A stretch of DNA of 5,955 bases from Deltaproteobacteria bacterium (GCA_031278795.1 JAITJT010000240.1:1-5955); one strand, 5' to 3'. Counted from the first letter of the stretch, positions 1-5,765 are shown. Notes: generated by a model from the sequence alone, not told the origin. Numbers and translations: made by a program.

Positions 1-495
1 GTCCCCTCTCTGGGCACCTGTTACCCATCACTTTAGCCTAGAATAATTGCAAGTTAGCTCTAAGCGCAAAGTTAAAATGTCCACAAAGGCATCTGGAATC
101 TTAAAAGGACAGAGTTGGCCTAAGCGCAAAGTAGAAATGTCCCCTCTCTGGGCACCTGTTACCCATCACTTTAGCCTAGAATAATTGCAACTTAGCTCTA
201 AGCGCAAAGTTGAAATGTCCACAAGGCCAGCTGGAGGCTCAAAAGGCCCAAACGGACCTAAGCGCAAAGTAGAAATGTCCCCTCTCTGGGGACCTGTTAC
301 CCATCCCTTTAGCCTAGAATAATTGCAACTTAGCTCTAAGCGCAAAGTTGAAATGTCCACAAGGCCAGATGGAGGCTCAAAAGAACGGAGTGTCCCTAAG
401 CGCAAAGTAGAAATGTCCCCTCTCTTGGCACATGTGACCCTCTCTATAGCAATAAATAATTGCAACATAGCTCTAAGCGCAAAGTAGAACTGTCC
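1..495. repeat. Tandem array: 138-bp composite unit made of a 23-bp repeat with two alternating spacers
   Basis: A 23-bp element (CTAAGCGCAAAGT, then A or T, then GAAATGTCC) occurs at 60-82, 120-142, 198-220, 258-280, 336-358, 396-418 and 473-495; its last four bases (GTCC) open the window, so the array continues to the left. Start-to-start distances are 60, 78, 60, 78, 60 and 77 bp, which means a 138-bp unit containing two copies. The spacers alternate between a 55-bp type (5-59, 143-197, 281-335, 419-472, the last one base shorter) and a 37-bp type (83-119, 221-257, 359-395). Each type is conserved between units. Copies before the 55-bp spacer read AGTAGAAATGTCCCC; copies before the 37-bp spacer read AGTTGAAATGTCCAC or a one-base variant. 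The last copy (GAACTGTCC) and last long spacer are the most diverged, as expected at an array edge. Long apparent reading frames across it are repeat artefacts. The function is unknown. Confidence 0.93.
185..207. repeat. Imperfect palindrome at the long-spacer/repeat junction
   Basis: Where the 55-bp spacer runs into the repeat, TTGC (185-188) pairs with GCAA (204-207) and CTTAG (191-195) pairs with CTAAG (198-202) around a two-base centre. The same arrangement recurs exactly at 323-345. The first and last copies (47-69 and 460-482) carry substitutions in the inner arm. An extra overlapping pairing, CAACTT with AAGTTG, exists in the same two good copies. This could be a site for a dimeric DNA-binding protein or a hairpin; the sequence does not decide. 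Confidence 0.55.
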
Positions 496-664
496 TACTT
501 TAGGAATATCAAAATGACTATATCTCTAAGAATTTAACCCGAAAATATATTTCAGAGGAAGTTTAAAAATATCCTACATTAACAACAAAAAATTTTTAAC
601 AATCAAATAAATAACACAATCAAAGTGTTCGACTGAAACAACATTAAAACGTCCAGGAATCAAG

Positions 665-714
665 TTCCACCAAATGGAAAGGGCGTGTTGCTCCAAAATC
701 GGATTAATACGCCC
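665..714. other. Two adjacent hairpins in the GC-richer island
   Basis: TTCCA (665-669) pairs with TGGAA (675-679) around a five-base loop. Immediately after it GGGCGTGTT (681-689) pairs with AATACGCCC (706-714) over nine positions, one of them a G-T wobble, around a 16-base loop. Neither strand has a T-tract after the stems, so these do not look like intrinsic terminators. They could be part of a structured RNA, a transposon-end hairpin or chance; strand is not determined. Confidence 0.4.
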
Positions 715-972
715 CACAGGCTGAATAGAAGATCTTACACAAATAACATATATTATACCTTAGCACCAAAATCAATATATTTATATATGATAAAGTGAAT
801 ATTTACATGATAATTAGATACAATAATCGATATCAAAATTTCTAGCAATCCACTATTGAAATAAAAAACGTTTTTAGTTATACTTCCTATCTATTCTGAG
901 GCAAGTTCGCTTGTTCTCTAGCCGCTTTCCGCCTTTTACTCTCTGTGCCAGAACAAAAGTATTATTTAGCTT

Positions 973-1001
973 TTGCCCTAAATATTGTGCCTTTGCACAA
1001 T
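973..1001 (+). promoter_or_regulatory. Possible sigma-70 promoter for the tRNA
   Basis: TTGCCC (973-978) and CACAAT (996-1001) are 17 bp apart, about 30 bp before the tRNA. Each hexamer departs from the consensus in two positions. A competing reading uses TTGCAC (994-999) with GCAGAT (1017-1022), which would start transcription almost at the tRNA. The AT-rich surroundings make chance matches likely, so this is a weak call. Confidence 0.22.
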
Positions 1002-1033
1002 TAATCAAATGGTACAGCAGATTTCACAGTCTA

Positions 1034-1108
1034 GGGCCAATAGCTCAATGGTAGAGCCCCCGGCTCATAACCGGTCGGTTCCAGGTTCGAGTCCTGGTTG
1101 GCCCACCA
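1034..1108 (+). tRNA. tRNA with CAT anticodon (tRNA-Met elongator, or AUA-decoding tRNA-Ile2), CCA encoded
   Basis: The full cloverleaf is visible. The acceptor stem GGGCCAA (1034-1040) pairs perfectly with TTGGCCC (1098-1104), the discriminator is A1105 and CCA is encoded at 1106-1108. The D stem is GCTC/GAGC (1043-1046, 1054-1057). The anticodon loop is CTCATAA (1064-1070) with CAT at 1066-1068, and the T arm is CCAGG-TTCGAGT-CCTGG (1081-1097). The anticodon stem has one flaw: its outermost pair is C1059 against T1075. The paired first acceptor position and the absence of three stacked G-C pairs next to the anticodon loop argue against an initiator tRNA. CAT may serve elongator Met or, after lysidine modification by TilS, isoleucine AUA codons. 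The acceptor stem has C4-G69 and C5-G68, which in E. coli favour TilS recognition, so Ile2 remains open. No terminator follows and no other tRNA is adjacent. Confidence 0.93.
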
Positions 1109-1620
1109 CCCTCCTTCCTCTCCTAAAAAGTATCCAAAAAAATAAAGTTTCAACATTATCACAATATTTTTGCGTCTAAATTTGTGCTGAAATCCCCTAA
1201 ATCAAGCATTTATTAAAGTAACAGACGAAAAAGAATAATTCTTCTCCCCAACTCTCCGATATGGAAAAGAGCTGTTTTAAAAAAACTTTTTACGGAAAAG
1301 CTGTCCTTTGTAACTCAGATAACCTATAAACAACAACTTTTTTTAGCGTCTTTCTCTCAATTTAAATTATCTTGAAACCTAGAAACCATATGACTTTTAT
1401 TGTGTCTGAGCACCTGTATTGGTCAAACTAATTGATATGTTCAATATTGCAAAAAAGATGGAAAAAATCATACATGACAACTTATTTCACAAACTTATGA
1501 TAAAGTAAATTTGCGAATATAATAACGATAAATACAATGATTTATAAGAAAATAATTAGTTATAAAACAAATTTCCTTTACTAATGATCATCTCTATCTT
1601 TCCTGTGAATATGCTACGGT
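1109..1620. other. AT-rich desert, no gene seen
   Basis: No convincing coding sequence, RNA gene or strong hairpin was found. The sequence is dominated by A and T runs with many stops in all frames. On the minus strand AGGA (1604-1601) lies nine bases before an ATG (1591-1589) that opens only 11 codons, which could be the dead start of a gene once downstream of the AnfO-like relic, or chance. Confidence 0.6.
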
Positions 1621-2270
1621 TTATGAGGTTGAACTTATTCTATGCCTGATTTCGACAACTAGCGAGCCGTCCTGGCCGTAACTTAGACTTACTTGGAGTG
1701 TAAGAATATTCGAAAGTGAATGAACCCAGGACGGAATGTGGGGCATTTGAACGTAAGGCTCTCAGAGGGAGTTGTTTCCAAAAAGATGAACACTGCCTTT
1801 TTAGGCATAAATGATGCCTCATTTTGCTTGGCATCTTCAATATCAAAAAAATCAGCCCCGGGAGTGATCTCTTTTGGGGTTAAGGGCGCGGGCTCCATCA
1901 CACTATCTTTAAGAGAGCAACTGCCAAGATTCGCGAGCATCTTTTGAATCATGGGAATCACGCCACCTGCGCCCTCCTCTGTCTCGCAAATCAAAAATCA
2001 CCTTGCCAGGAGCGCTCCATATGAGGCTCCAGCCAAAGGGCTTCCCACCAGAATCTTAATACCTGTTAGCTCCTCGGCAATATGTTTTCCCCTCGCCTGG
2101 ACTAAGGGCAAGTCTTCCTCACCGTCTATGAGAAGAGCAACATTTCCCACCGCCAGACTGTTTTTCCTATCAAAACTATAGACCATTATTTCATTGGCCG
2201 CGAGAGGCGTAGACAAGCGTAGTTGGGAATCCAGGAACACAATGTAATTTATAGGGTAAATGCAGGGCAT
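1621..2270 (-). pseudogene. anfO: Degraded AnfO-like nitrogenase accessory gene
   Basis: Read on the minus strand from the ATG at 2270, a continuous frame gives about 216 residues if two lesions are repaired, close to what I recall for AnfO proteins. The N-terminal part has IVFLDSQLRL (10-19), then EIMVYSFD, then IKILVGSPLAGASYG (71-85). The frame is cut by TGA at 2000-1998, where relatives would have a small residue before FxIxE, and resumes at once with FLICETEEGAGG. The middle carries APLTPKEITPGADFFDIED (128-146) and MPKKA. Near 1743-1740 a run of four C (minus strand) has apparently lost one base. With one C restored the protein reads KCPHIPSW (a C-x-H-x-P-x-W motif), followed by GSLVVEIRHR and a TAA at 1623-1621. 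AnfO is encoded in Fe-only nitrogenase clusters and is thought to help form that enzyme. The family call rests on remembered motifs; another protein with this fold is possible. There is only a distant Shine-Dalgarno-like AAGGGA. Confidence 0.55.
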
Positions 2271-2352
2271 TTTATTTGGTAGCTTCCCTTAAGATCATAG
2301 TAGTTTTAACTAAATGGCTCATTGTTTTCTCCATATATATGTTTTCTCCATT

Positions 2353-2670
2353 TTACAGCTGGATTTGAATGCTCCCAACAATAATCGCTTTTTCGTGTTA
2401 TTTTTCCGAAACTGCTTGTAGGTGTGGTGTTACCCAGGTGGAGGCGCAGGGCCTCCACCAGCATCTCATACTCAATGGAGGCTAGGCGAGCCTCCATGGA
2501 AGCGCCGGCGTTTCTCTCTTTCGCTCCCAGTTCCCTTGAGGCCAGGGTTAAATAGTGTGCGTGGAGAATGTTGTCGTCACAGAAGGTGGCCGCCCGGTGG
2601 ATTACGTTTTACAGTTCCCTCACGTTTCCCTGCCGTGGAAAAGGATGGCAAGGCGGGCCTCCACAGATAA
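2353..2670 (-). pseudogene. C-terminal remnant of a sigma-54 (NifA/AnfA/VnfA-type) activator
   Basis: On the minus strand one frame reads HPFPRQGNVREL, stop (TAA, 2611-2609), NVIHRAATFCDDNILHAHYL. This matches the GNVRELxNVIHRA-type end of the AAA+ domain of sigma-54 activators, with the stop falling where Glu is usual. The frame continues through MEARLASIEYEMLVEAL and HLGNTT, which is how the Fis-type DNA-binding helix-turn-helix of NifA-like proteins begins. A further frame change near 2395 gives RKAIIVGSIQIQL then TAA (2355-2353), resembling the end of that helix-turn-helix. Upstream, SVEARLAILF lies in a different frame, so another indel sits near 2640. Walker A, Walker B and GAFTGA motifs, and any GAF sensor domain, are absent from the window or beyond recognition. 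The gene is clearly dead: at least one stop and two frame changes within about 320 bp. Membership in the sigma-54 activator family is solid; which nitrogenase regulator it was is inferred from the AnfO-like neighbour 83 bp downstream. Confidence 0.75.
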
Positions 2671-2763
2671 AAAAAGGCCTCAGCTTTCCTTCAAGTCAAC
2701 TCTTTGCAATTGTTGAGAGGGTTTAATATTACTAATGTCACCTTAAAATTACTCCGCGCCCAT

Positions 2764-2856
2764 TTATTTCCATGCTTTTGCGCGATCGAAATCTATATCT
2801 TCCCTGATTTTCAGCTTCATGCCCGCTAGCCTAAGACCAATATCCAAGGCCCCGCT
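2764..2856 (-). pseudogene. Short relic reading frame, unassigned
   Basis: A minus-strand frame of 30 codons between TAG (2859-2857) and TAA (2766-2764) encodes ALDIGLRLAGMKLKIREDID and then FDRAKAWK. It is charged, balanced and protein-like, and it is richer in G+C than the surrounding AT-rich DNA, which suggests a surviving piece of an older gene. I do not recognise the family. It lies upstream of the sigma-54 activator remnant on the same strand, so it may belong to that gene's lost N-terminal part or to another gene of the same cluster. Chance cannot be excluded. Confidence 0.25.
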
Positions 2857-3250
2857 CTAGAAAACAGAGAAATGACGTCTCTTTTGAAGAAAAATCAAAT
2901 TGTTTTTTCTAGAGAGTAAAAATGATCCTCGCGGGCTCAACTCTACTAAGCATTTCTCAAAATTTAAAATAATCCTTTCTGGAAATTTTTGAGCCAAGCC
3001 TTTCTGGAAACCCTTGCGCATATATAACCCAAGCATATTGAGAATATAATAATCATTAAATGTACTTAGATTATTTACAATATAATTATCTTGTATTTAG
3101 CATTATTTCTTATTTCTAGCAATATTTAATCTAAATATTTAACTTATATTCAGTTTATTAGCCCTTTGAACGGTTAAAAATTGAATTTCTTCAGCCCCGC
3201 TCTTCTTCCGGGGACCAAAACAATAGCTTTCTAAACTCCTTTCATCTCTT
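2857..3250. other. AT-rich region, no gene seen
   Basis: No supported coding sequence. A small inverted repeat CCCCG (3195-3199) with CGGGG (3209-3213) and a nine-base loop is present without a T-tract directly after it on either strand. The rest, especially 3020-3180, is nearly pure A/T with stops in every frame. Confidence 0.5.
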
Positions 3251-3289
3251 AAAAAAAGAAGGGGATGCCCACCTAGGCATGTTTCCCCT
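3251..3289 (-). terminator. Rho-independent terminator, minus strand
   Basis: On the minus strand AGGGG and ATGCC pair with GGCAT and CCCCT (plus-strand arms 3260-3269 and 3276-3289), with a four-base bulge on one side and a six-base loop. The stem is followed directly by TTCTTTTTTT. That is a good intrinsic terminator for a transcript arriving from the right. No minus-strand gene is recognisable immediately upstream of it, which raises the possibility of a small RNA. Confidence 0.6.
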
Positions 3290-3430
3290 CAAGAAAAACT
3301 CTGGAAAAAGGATTCATATTGTGGTAGGATTCTCGAAATCTGCTTCCAGCGTAGCTGGAGCTAGATAACATAGGCTTCAGAATCCTTTATGGAAACTAGG
3401 CCTACAAGAGAGTCCTAAGACTCTTGTTCT
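3290..3430 (-). ncRNA. Possible structured small RNA upstream of the minus-strand terminator
   Basis: AAAGGATTC (3307-3315) and GAATCCTTT (3380-3388) form a perfect 9-bp stem enclosing 64 bases. Inside it TTCCAGC (3344-3350) pairs with GCTGGAG (3354-3360), one pair being a wobble. A second AGGATTC (3326-3332) could compete for the same partner, so two alternative folds exist. Outside, CAAGAGAGTC (3405-3414) pairs with GACTCTTG (3419-3426) with a two-base bulge. The minus strand is preferred because the strong terminator at 3251-3289 lies downstream on that strand. No known RNA family (RNase P, tmRNA, SRP, 6S) could be recognised. No promoter was identified. Confidence 0.3.
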
Positions 3431-3668
3431 GTCTCAATAAAAGTAATTAGTACGTAAAATCAACGACTTATAGGCTGTTTGATTCTCAAAAGCGGCCTTT
3501 TCTCTTCCATAAGTGGAAAAATGAACGAGTTATTGCGAGCTACACAAGAAAAGACACCCCAATACCGAAAGGCACCCCTCCCAGCACCTGTCCAGGGGTC
3601 CACAACAAGAGGAGCAATAAACTTACCCTACCACGCGAAAGCCCCAAAAAGACGCTCCAGAACCTTAT
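3431..3668. other. Mixed-composition stretch with an uncertain small ORF on either strand
   Basis: This stretch is less AT-rich than its left neighbour. On the plus strand a frame open from 3458 to a TAA at 3668-3670 has an ATG at 3521 giving 49 residues with a very basic end (HAKAPKRRSRTL); the stop abuts the plus-strand terminator. On the minus strand an ATG at 3678 opens MGVYKVLERLFGAFAW, meets TAG at 3630-3628, then runs 55 more codons to TGA at 3462-3460. Neither has a convincing ribosome-binding site or a family I know. ACCCCT (3574-3579) and AGGGGT (3594-3599) can pair. Confidence 0.3.
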
Positions 3669-3700
3669 AAACGCCCATCCCCTGGGCGTTTACTGTTTTT
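3669..3700 (+). terminator. Rho-independent terminator, plus strand
   Basis: AAACGCCCA (3669-3677) pairs perfectly over nine bases with TGGGCGTTT (3683-3691) around the loop TCCCC. Four bases later comes a run of five T (3696-3700), with three more T at the stem end. It would end a plus-strand transcript from the left and insulate the nif3-like operon from it. The stem itself also works on the minus strand, but there the T-tract is poorer. Confidence 0.6.
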
Positions 3701-3808
3701 AGAGGCCTCCAAGGTCAATGGGGCTTTCCAGATTTTGATTGTCAACACTTAGAGAAGCCTTTAGTCGTTATCCATGAAACATAAGTCTAATCTCATCTTT
3801 GGTTCCTT

Positions 3809-4900
3809 ATGCGCGTCTTAGACATCTTAAAAATCCTGGATAAACTCGCCCCCTTCTCCCTGGCCCTGGACTGGGACAACTCCGGACTGCAGGTGGGTGA
3901 CCTGGAAAGCGAGGTCAAAAAGCTCGCAGTATGCCTGGATCCCACCTTGAAAGTGATGGAGGAGGCCCTTAAACAGGGGGCTAAACTCCTTGTCTCCCAC
4001 CATCCCCTCATCTTTAAACCCCTAAAACACATATCCATAAACGACAAATCAACTGAAGCATTAATCTTTGCCCTAAAAAACGAGCTAACGGTGGTATCCG
4101 CCCACACAAACTATGACGCGTCCGGCATGTCCCAGGCCCTGGCGGATATTTTGGAACTAAAGGTGGAAGGATTTTTAGAGCGCGCGCCCTTAAACTACCT
4201 CAAAGTAGTGGTCTTTGTGCCCCCGGAGAGCGCGGATGCCCTCATGGAGGGAATATTTCAAGCCGGGGCCGGAATCATAGGTAACTACTCCAAGTGCTCC
4301 TTCCAGCTGGAGGGAAAGGGAAGCTTCTTAGGGGACGCCCTCACCAACCCGGCCGTGGGGAAATCCGGGAACCTCGAGGTGACCCCGGAGCTCCGCGTGG
4401 AGGCGGTGCTAGCGCCTCAACTAAGGGATAAGGTAGCTAGCGCCATTATTAAAAACCACCCCTATGAGGAGCCGGCATACGACTTTTACGAGGCCCAGTC
4501 CCCTGGAAAATACGGTTTCGGGGCCTTAGGCCTTTGGGATCCCCCAAGGGAGCCCCTGGAGTTCATAGCCGAAAGGCTAAAGCTTTCGGCCCTTCCCACA
4601 GCCGGGCCTATTCCCCCAAAGGTAAAAAGGGTCGCCCTCATGCCGGGTTCCGGAGGCTCCTATGTGACGGCCGCCAAAAATGCCGGAGCCGAGCTACTCG
4701 TAACCGGCGACCTCAGCCACCACCAGGCCCTCACGGCAGCCGACTTGGGGCTGGGAGTTATATCTGCCGGGCACTTCGAGACGGAGAACCCTGGCATGCT
4801 CGCTCTTTCCCAGAGCTTGAAGAGGATCCTGGAACCAGGTGTTCCGGTCACCTTCATAGCCGGGGAAGAATCGATTAAGATCTGGACAAATTACAGCTAG
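3809..4900 (+). CDS. Nif3-like dinuclear metal centre protein with PII-like insert domain
   Basis: The 363-residue protein belongs to the Nif3/YbgI family (often annotated GTP cyclohydrolase 1 type 2 homolog), cytosolic proteins that form toroidal hexamers with a two-metal site per subunit; the physiological substrate is not settled. The N-terminus (LAPFSLALDWDNSGLQVGD, 13-31) is typical. Probable metal ligands are His64-His65 in VSHHPLIFKPL, His99 and Asp103 in AHTNYD, and His322 and Glu326 in GHFETE. Residues about 130-228 are the PII/CutA-like insert of the long bacterial form, with VVVFVPPE, GAGIIGNYSKCSF and NHPYEEPAYD; the total length fits that form. The ATG at 3809 is the only sensible start: an in-frame TAA lies at 3788-3790 and no start codon lies between. 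There is no good Shine-Dalgarno sequence before it. It is followed by the zinc-ribbon gene 49 bp downstream, probably as one operon. The reading frame is intact. Confidence 0.95.
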   Translation: MRVLDILKILDKLAPFSLALDWDNSGLQVGDLESEVKKLAVCLDPTLKVMEEALKQGAKLLVSHHPLIFKPLKHISINDKSTEALIFALKNELTVVSAHTNYDASGMSQALADILELKVEGFLERAPLNYLKVVVFVPPESADALMEGIFQAGAGIIGNYSKCSFQLEGKGSFLGDALTNPAVGKSGNLEVTPELRVEAVLAPQLRDKVASAIIKNHPYEEPAYDFYEAQSPGKYGFGALGLWDPPREPLEFIAERLKLSALPTAGPIPPKVKRVALMPGSGGSYVTAAKNAGAELLVTGDLSHHQALTAADLGLGVISAGHFETENPGMLALSQSLKRILEPGVPVTFIAGEESIKIWTNYS

Positions 4901-4937
4901 TAAAAGCTCTTTTCTAGTATTTATTTCACGCGTAGGT

Positions 4938-4943
4938 AAGGAG
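4938..4943 (+). promoter_or_regulatory. Ribosome-binding site deciding the start of the zinc-ribbon gene
   Basis: AAGGAG at 4938-4943 leaves six bases before the ATG at 4950 but only three before the GTG at 4947. The spacing selects ATG 4950. The sequence lies in the short gap after the nif3-like stop, so the second gene has its own strong translation signal even if transcribed with the first. Confidence 0.8.
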
Positions 4944-4949
4944 ATAGTG

Positions 4950-5765
4950 ATGGAGAGTACAATAGTCAAATATCTAGAGATTCAAAAGATAGACTCGGAA
5001 GCCGGGGCGCTGATCAAGGTCATTGGCGAGATCCCCGTAAAGATACAGAAGATAGTCGACTCCATAACGGGTATGGAGACCGAGCTCGCAGAGCTAAAGA
5101 CGGAGATCGAAAAAACCCGCGAGCGCATAAGCATCTCCGAGACGGATCTTAAAAAGCTCAAGGAGCTTAACGAGAACAACATCATAAGGGGAAAGAAGTC
5201 CCGCAACCAGCGGGAATACAAGGCCTTCGAAAAGGATGCCAAGACCATAGAGACGAAAACCAAGGAGACGGAGGATAAATACCTAAGCGAGATGGCTACG
5301 CTTGCTACCCTAGAAGAGAAGCTGAGTGAGCTGGAAGCCGCCTTCCCGGATAAGGAGAGTGAGCTCCTCCGCGAGAAGGGCCTCCTGGAAGAAGAGATAC
5401 AGAAGGCCAACCAAGCCATAGACCAAAGCGAGATGGACAAGGGCAAGATCTACGAGAGCATCTCCCCGGAAAACGTAATCAAATACAAAAAGGCCTCCGA
5501 GGGTCGTCCGGGGCGCGCCCTGGCCGCCGTGGAGAACAGCACCTGCCTGGCCTGCCACATGAACATCCCGCCCCAGCTCTACAACGAGCTCCACAGAAAC
5601 GACAAGATAATGCTGTGCCCCCACTGCCACCGCATCATGTACATCAGGAAAAACCCGGCCTACGGCTACGTCCCGGACGAGGAGCCCAAGGCGGAAGAGA
5701 GCAAGCCCAAGAGGAAGGGGCGCAGGCCCAAAAAAGACCTGGAGCAGGACAACGCCGCCTACTAA
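4950..5765 (+). CDS. Coiled-coil C4-type zinc-ribbon protein (zf-RING_7 / CT398-like)
   Basis: The 271-residue cytosolic protein has a long helical coiled-coil N-terminal part (about 1-170), rich in Glu, Lys, Leu and Ile, with the family-typical GKKSRNQREYKAFEKD (81-96) at the hairpin turn side. It ends in a four-cysteine zinc ribbon: Cys199-x2-Cys202 and Cys223-x2-Cys226 (CLACHMNIPPQ and LCPHCHRIMY). The family is widespread in bacteria; the Chlamydia member CT398 has been linked to sigma-54 and secretion components, but a general role is not established, so nucleic-acid or protein binding is only a suggestion. The C-terminal tail (about 245-271) is acidic then strongly basic (KPKRKGRRPKK), resembling an AT-hook. 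The start is ATG 4950, chosen by the AAGGAG spacing. Pairing with a Nif3-like gene is common in Deltaproteobacteria. By hand count 11 of 24 Ile codons are ATA. The gene is intact. Confidence 0.92.
   Translation: MESTIVKYLEIQKIDSEAGALIKVIGEIPVKIQKIVDSITGMETELAELKTEIEKTRERISISETDLKKLKELNENNIIRGKKSRNQREYKAFEKDAKTIETKTKETEDKYLSEMATLATLEEKLSELEAAFPDKESELLREKGLLEEEIQKANQAIDQSEMDKGKIYESISPENVIKYKKASEGRPGRALAAVENSTCLACHMNIPPQLYNELHRNDKIMLCPHCHRIMYIRKNPAYGYVPDEEPKAEESKPKRKGRRPKKDLEQDNAAY

Larger units (their letters stand above)
496..1033. other. AT-rich intergenic region with a small GC-richer island
   Basis: No gene with recognisable protein features was found on either strand. Most of the stretch is strongly AT-rich. 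The exception is about 640-725, which is visibly richer in G+C and contains two neighbouring hairpins. A stop-free frame of roughly 55 codons crosses the island on the minus strand, and others cross it on the plus strand, but none could be matched to a family. The island may be a remnant of an older gene or a structured RNA. At the left edge AAAGTAG (481-487) and CTACTTT (495-501) form a 7-bp inverted repeat overlapping the last array copy. Confidence 0.6.

Noticed and set aside
166..468. Minus-strand 100-residue ORF with repeated RGDISTLRL
   Set aside because: It is the translation of the tandem repeat; the periodic peptide follows directly from the DNA repeat and there is no independent coding signal.
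1..495. CRISPR array
   Set aside because: Spacers fall into two conserved sequence types instead of being unique, spacer lengths alternate between 55 and 37 bp, and no cas gene is in the window.
985..1179. Plus-strand 64-residue ORF
   Set aside because: It runs straight through the tRNA gene.
786..1510. Direct repeat of TATGATAAAGT-GAAT at 786-800 and 1496-1510
   Set aside because: Fifteen bases with one mismatch in very AT-rich DNA is within what chance can produce, and no wider similarity flanks it.
1998..2000. Selenocysteine at the TGA
   Set aside because: No convincing SECIS-like hairpin is visible just downstream, and the gene also has a frameshift, so ordinary decay is simpler.
1720..2181. 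Plus-strand ORFs opposite the AnfO-like relic
   Set aside because: They are antisense to a better explained minus-strand sequence and have no family features.
3809..4900. Nif3-like gene as part of the nitrogenase locus
   Set aside because: The name comes from NGG1-interacting factor 3; the family is nearly universal and unrelated to nitrogen fixation.
4982..5630. Long minus-strand ORFs within the zinc-ribbon gene
   Set aside because: They are shadows of the coiled-coil coding sequence, rich in Ser and Leu because they are the antisense of Glu/Lys codons.
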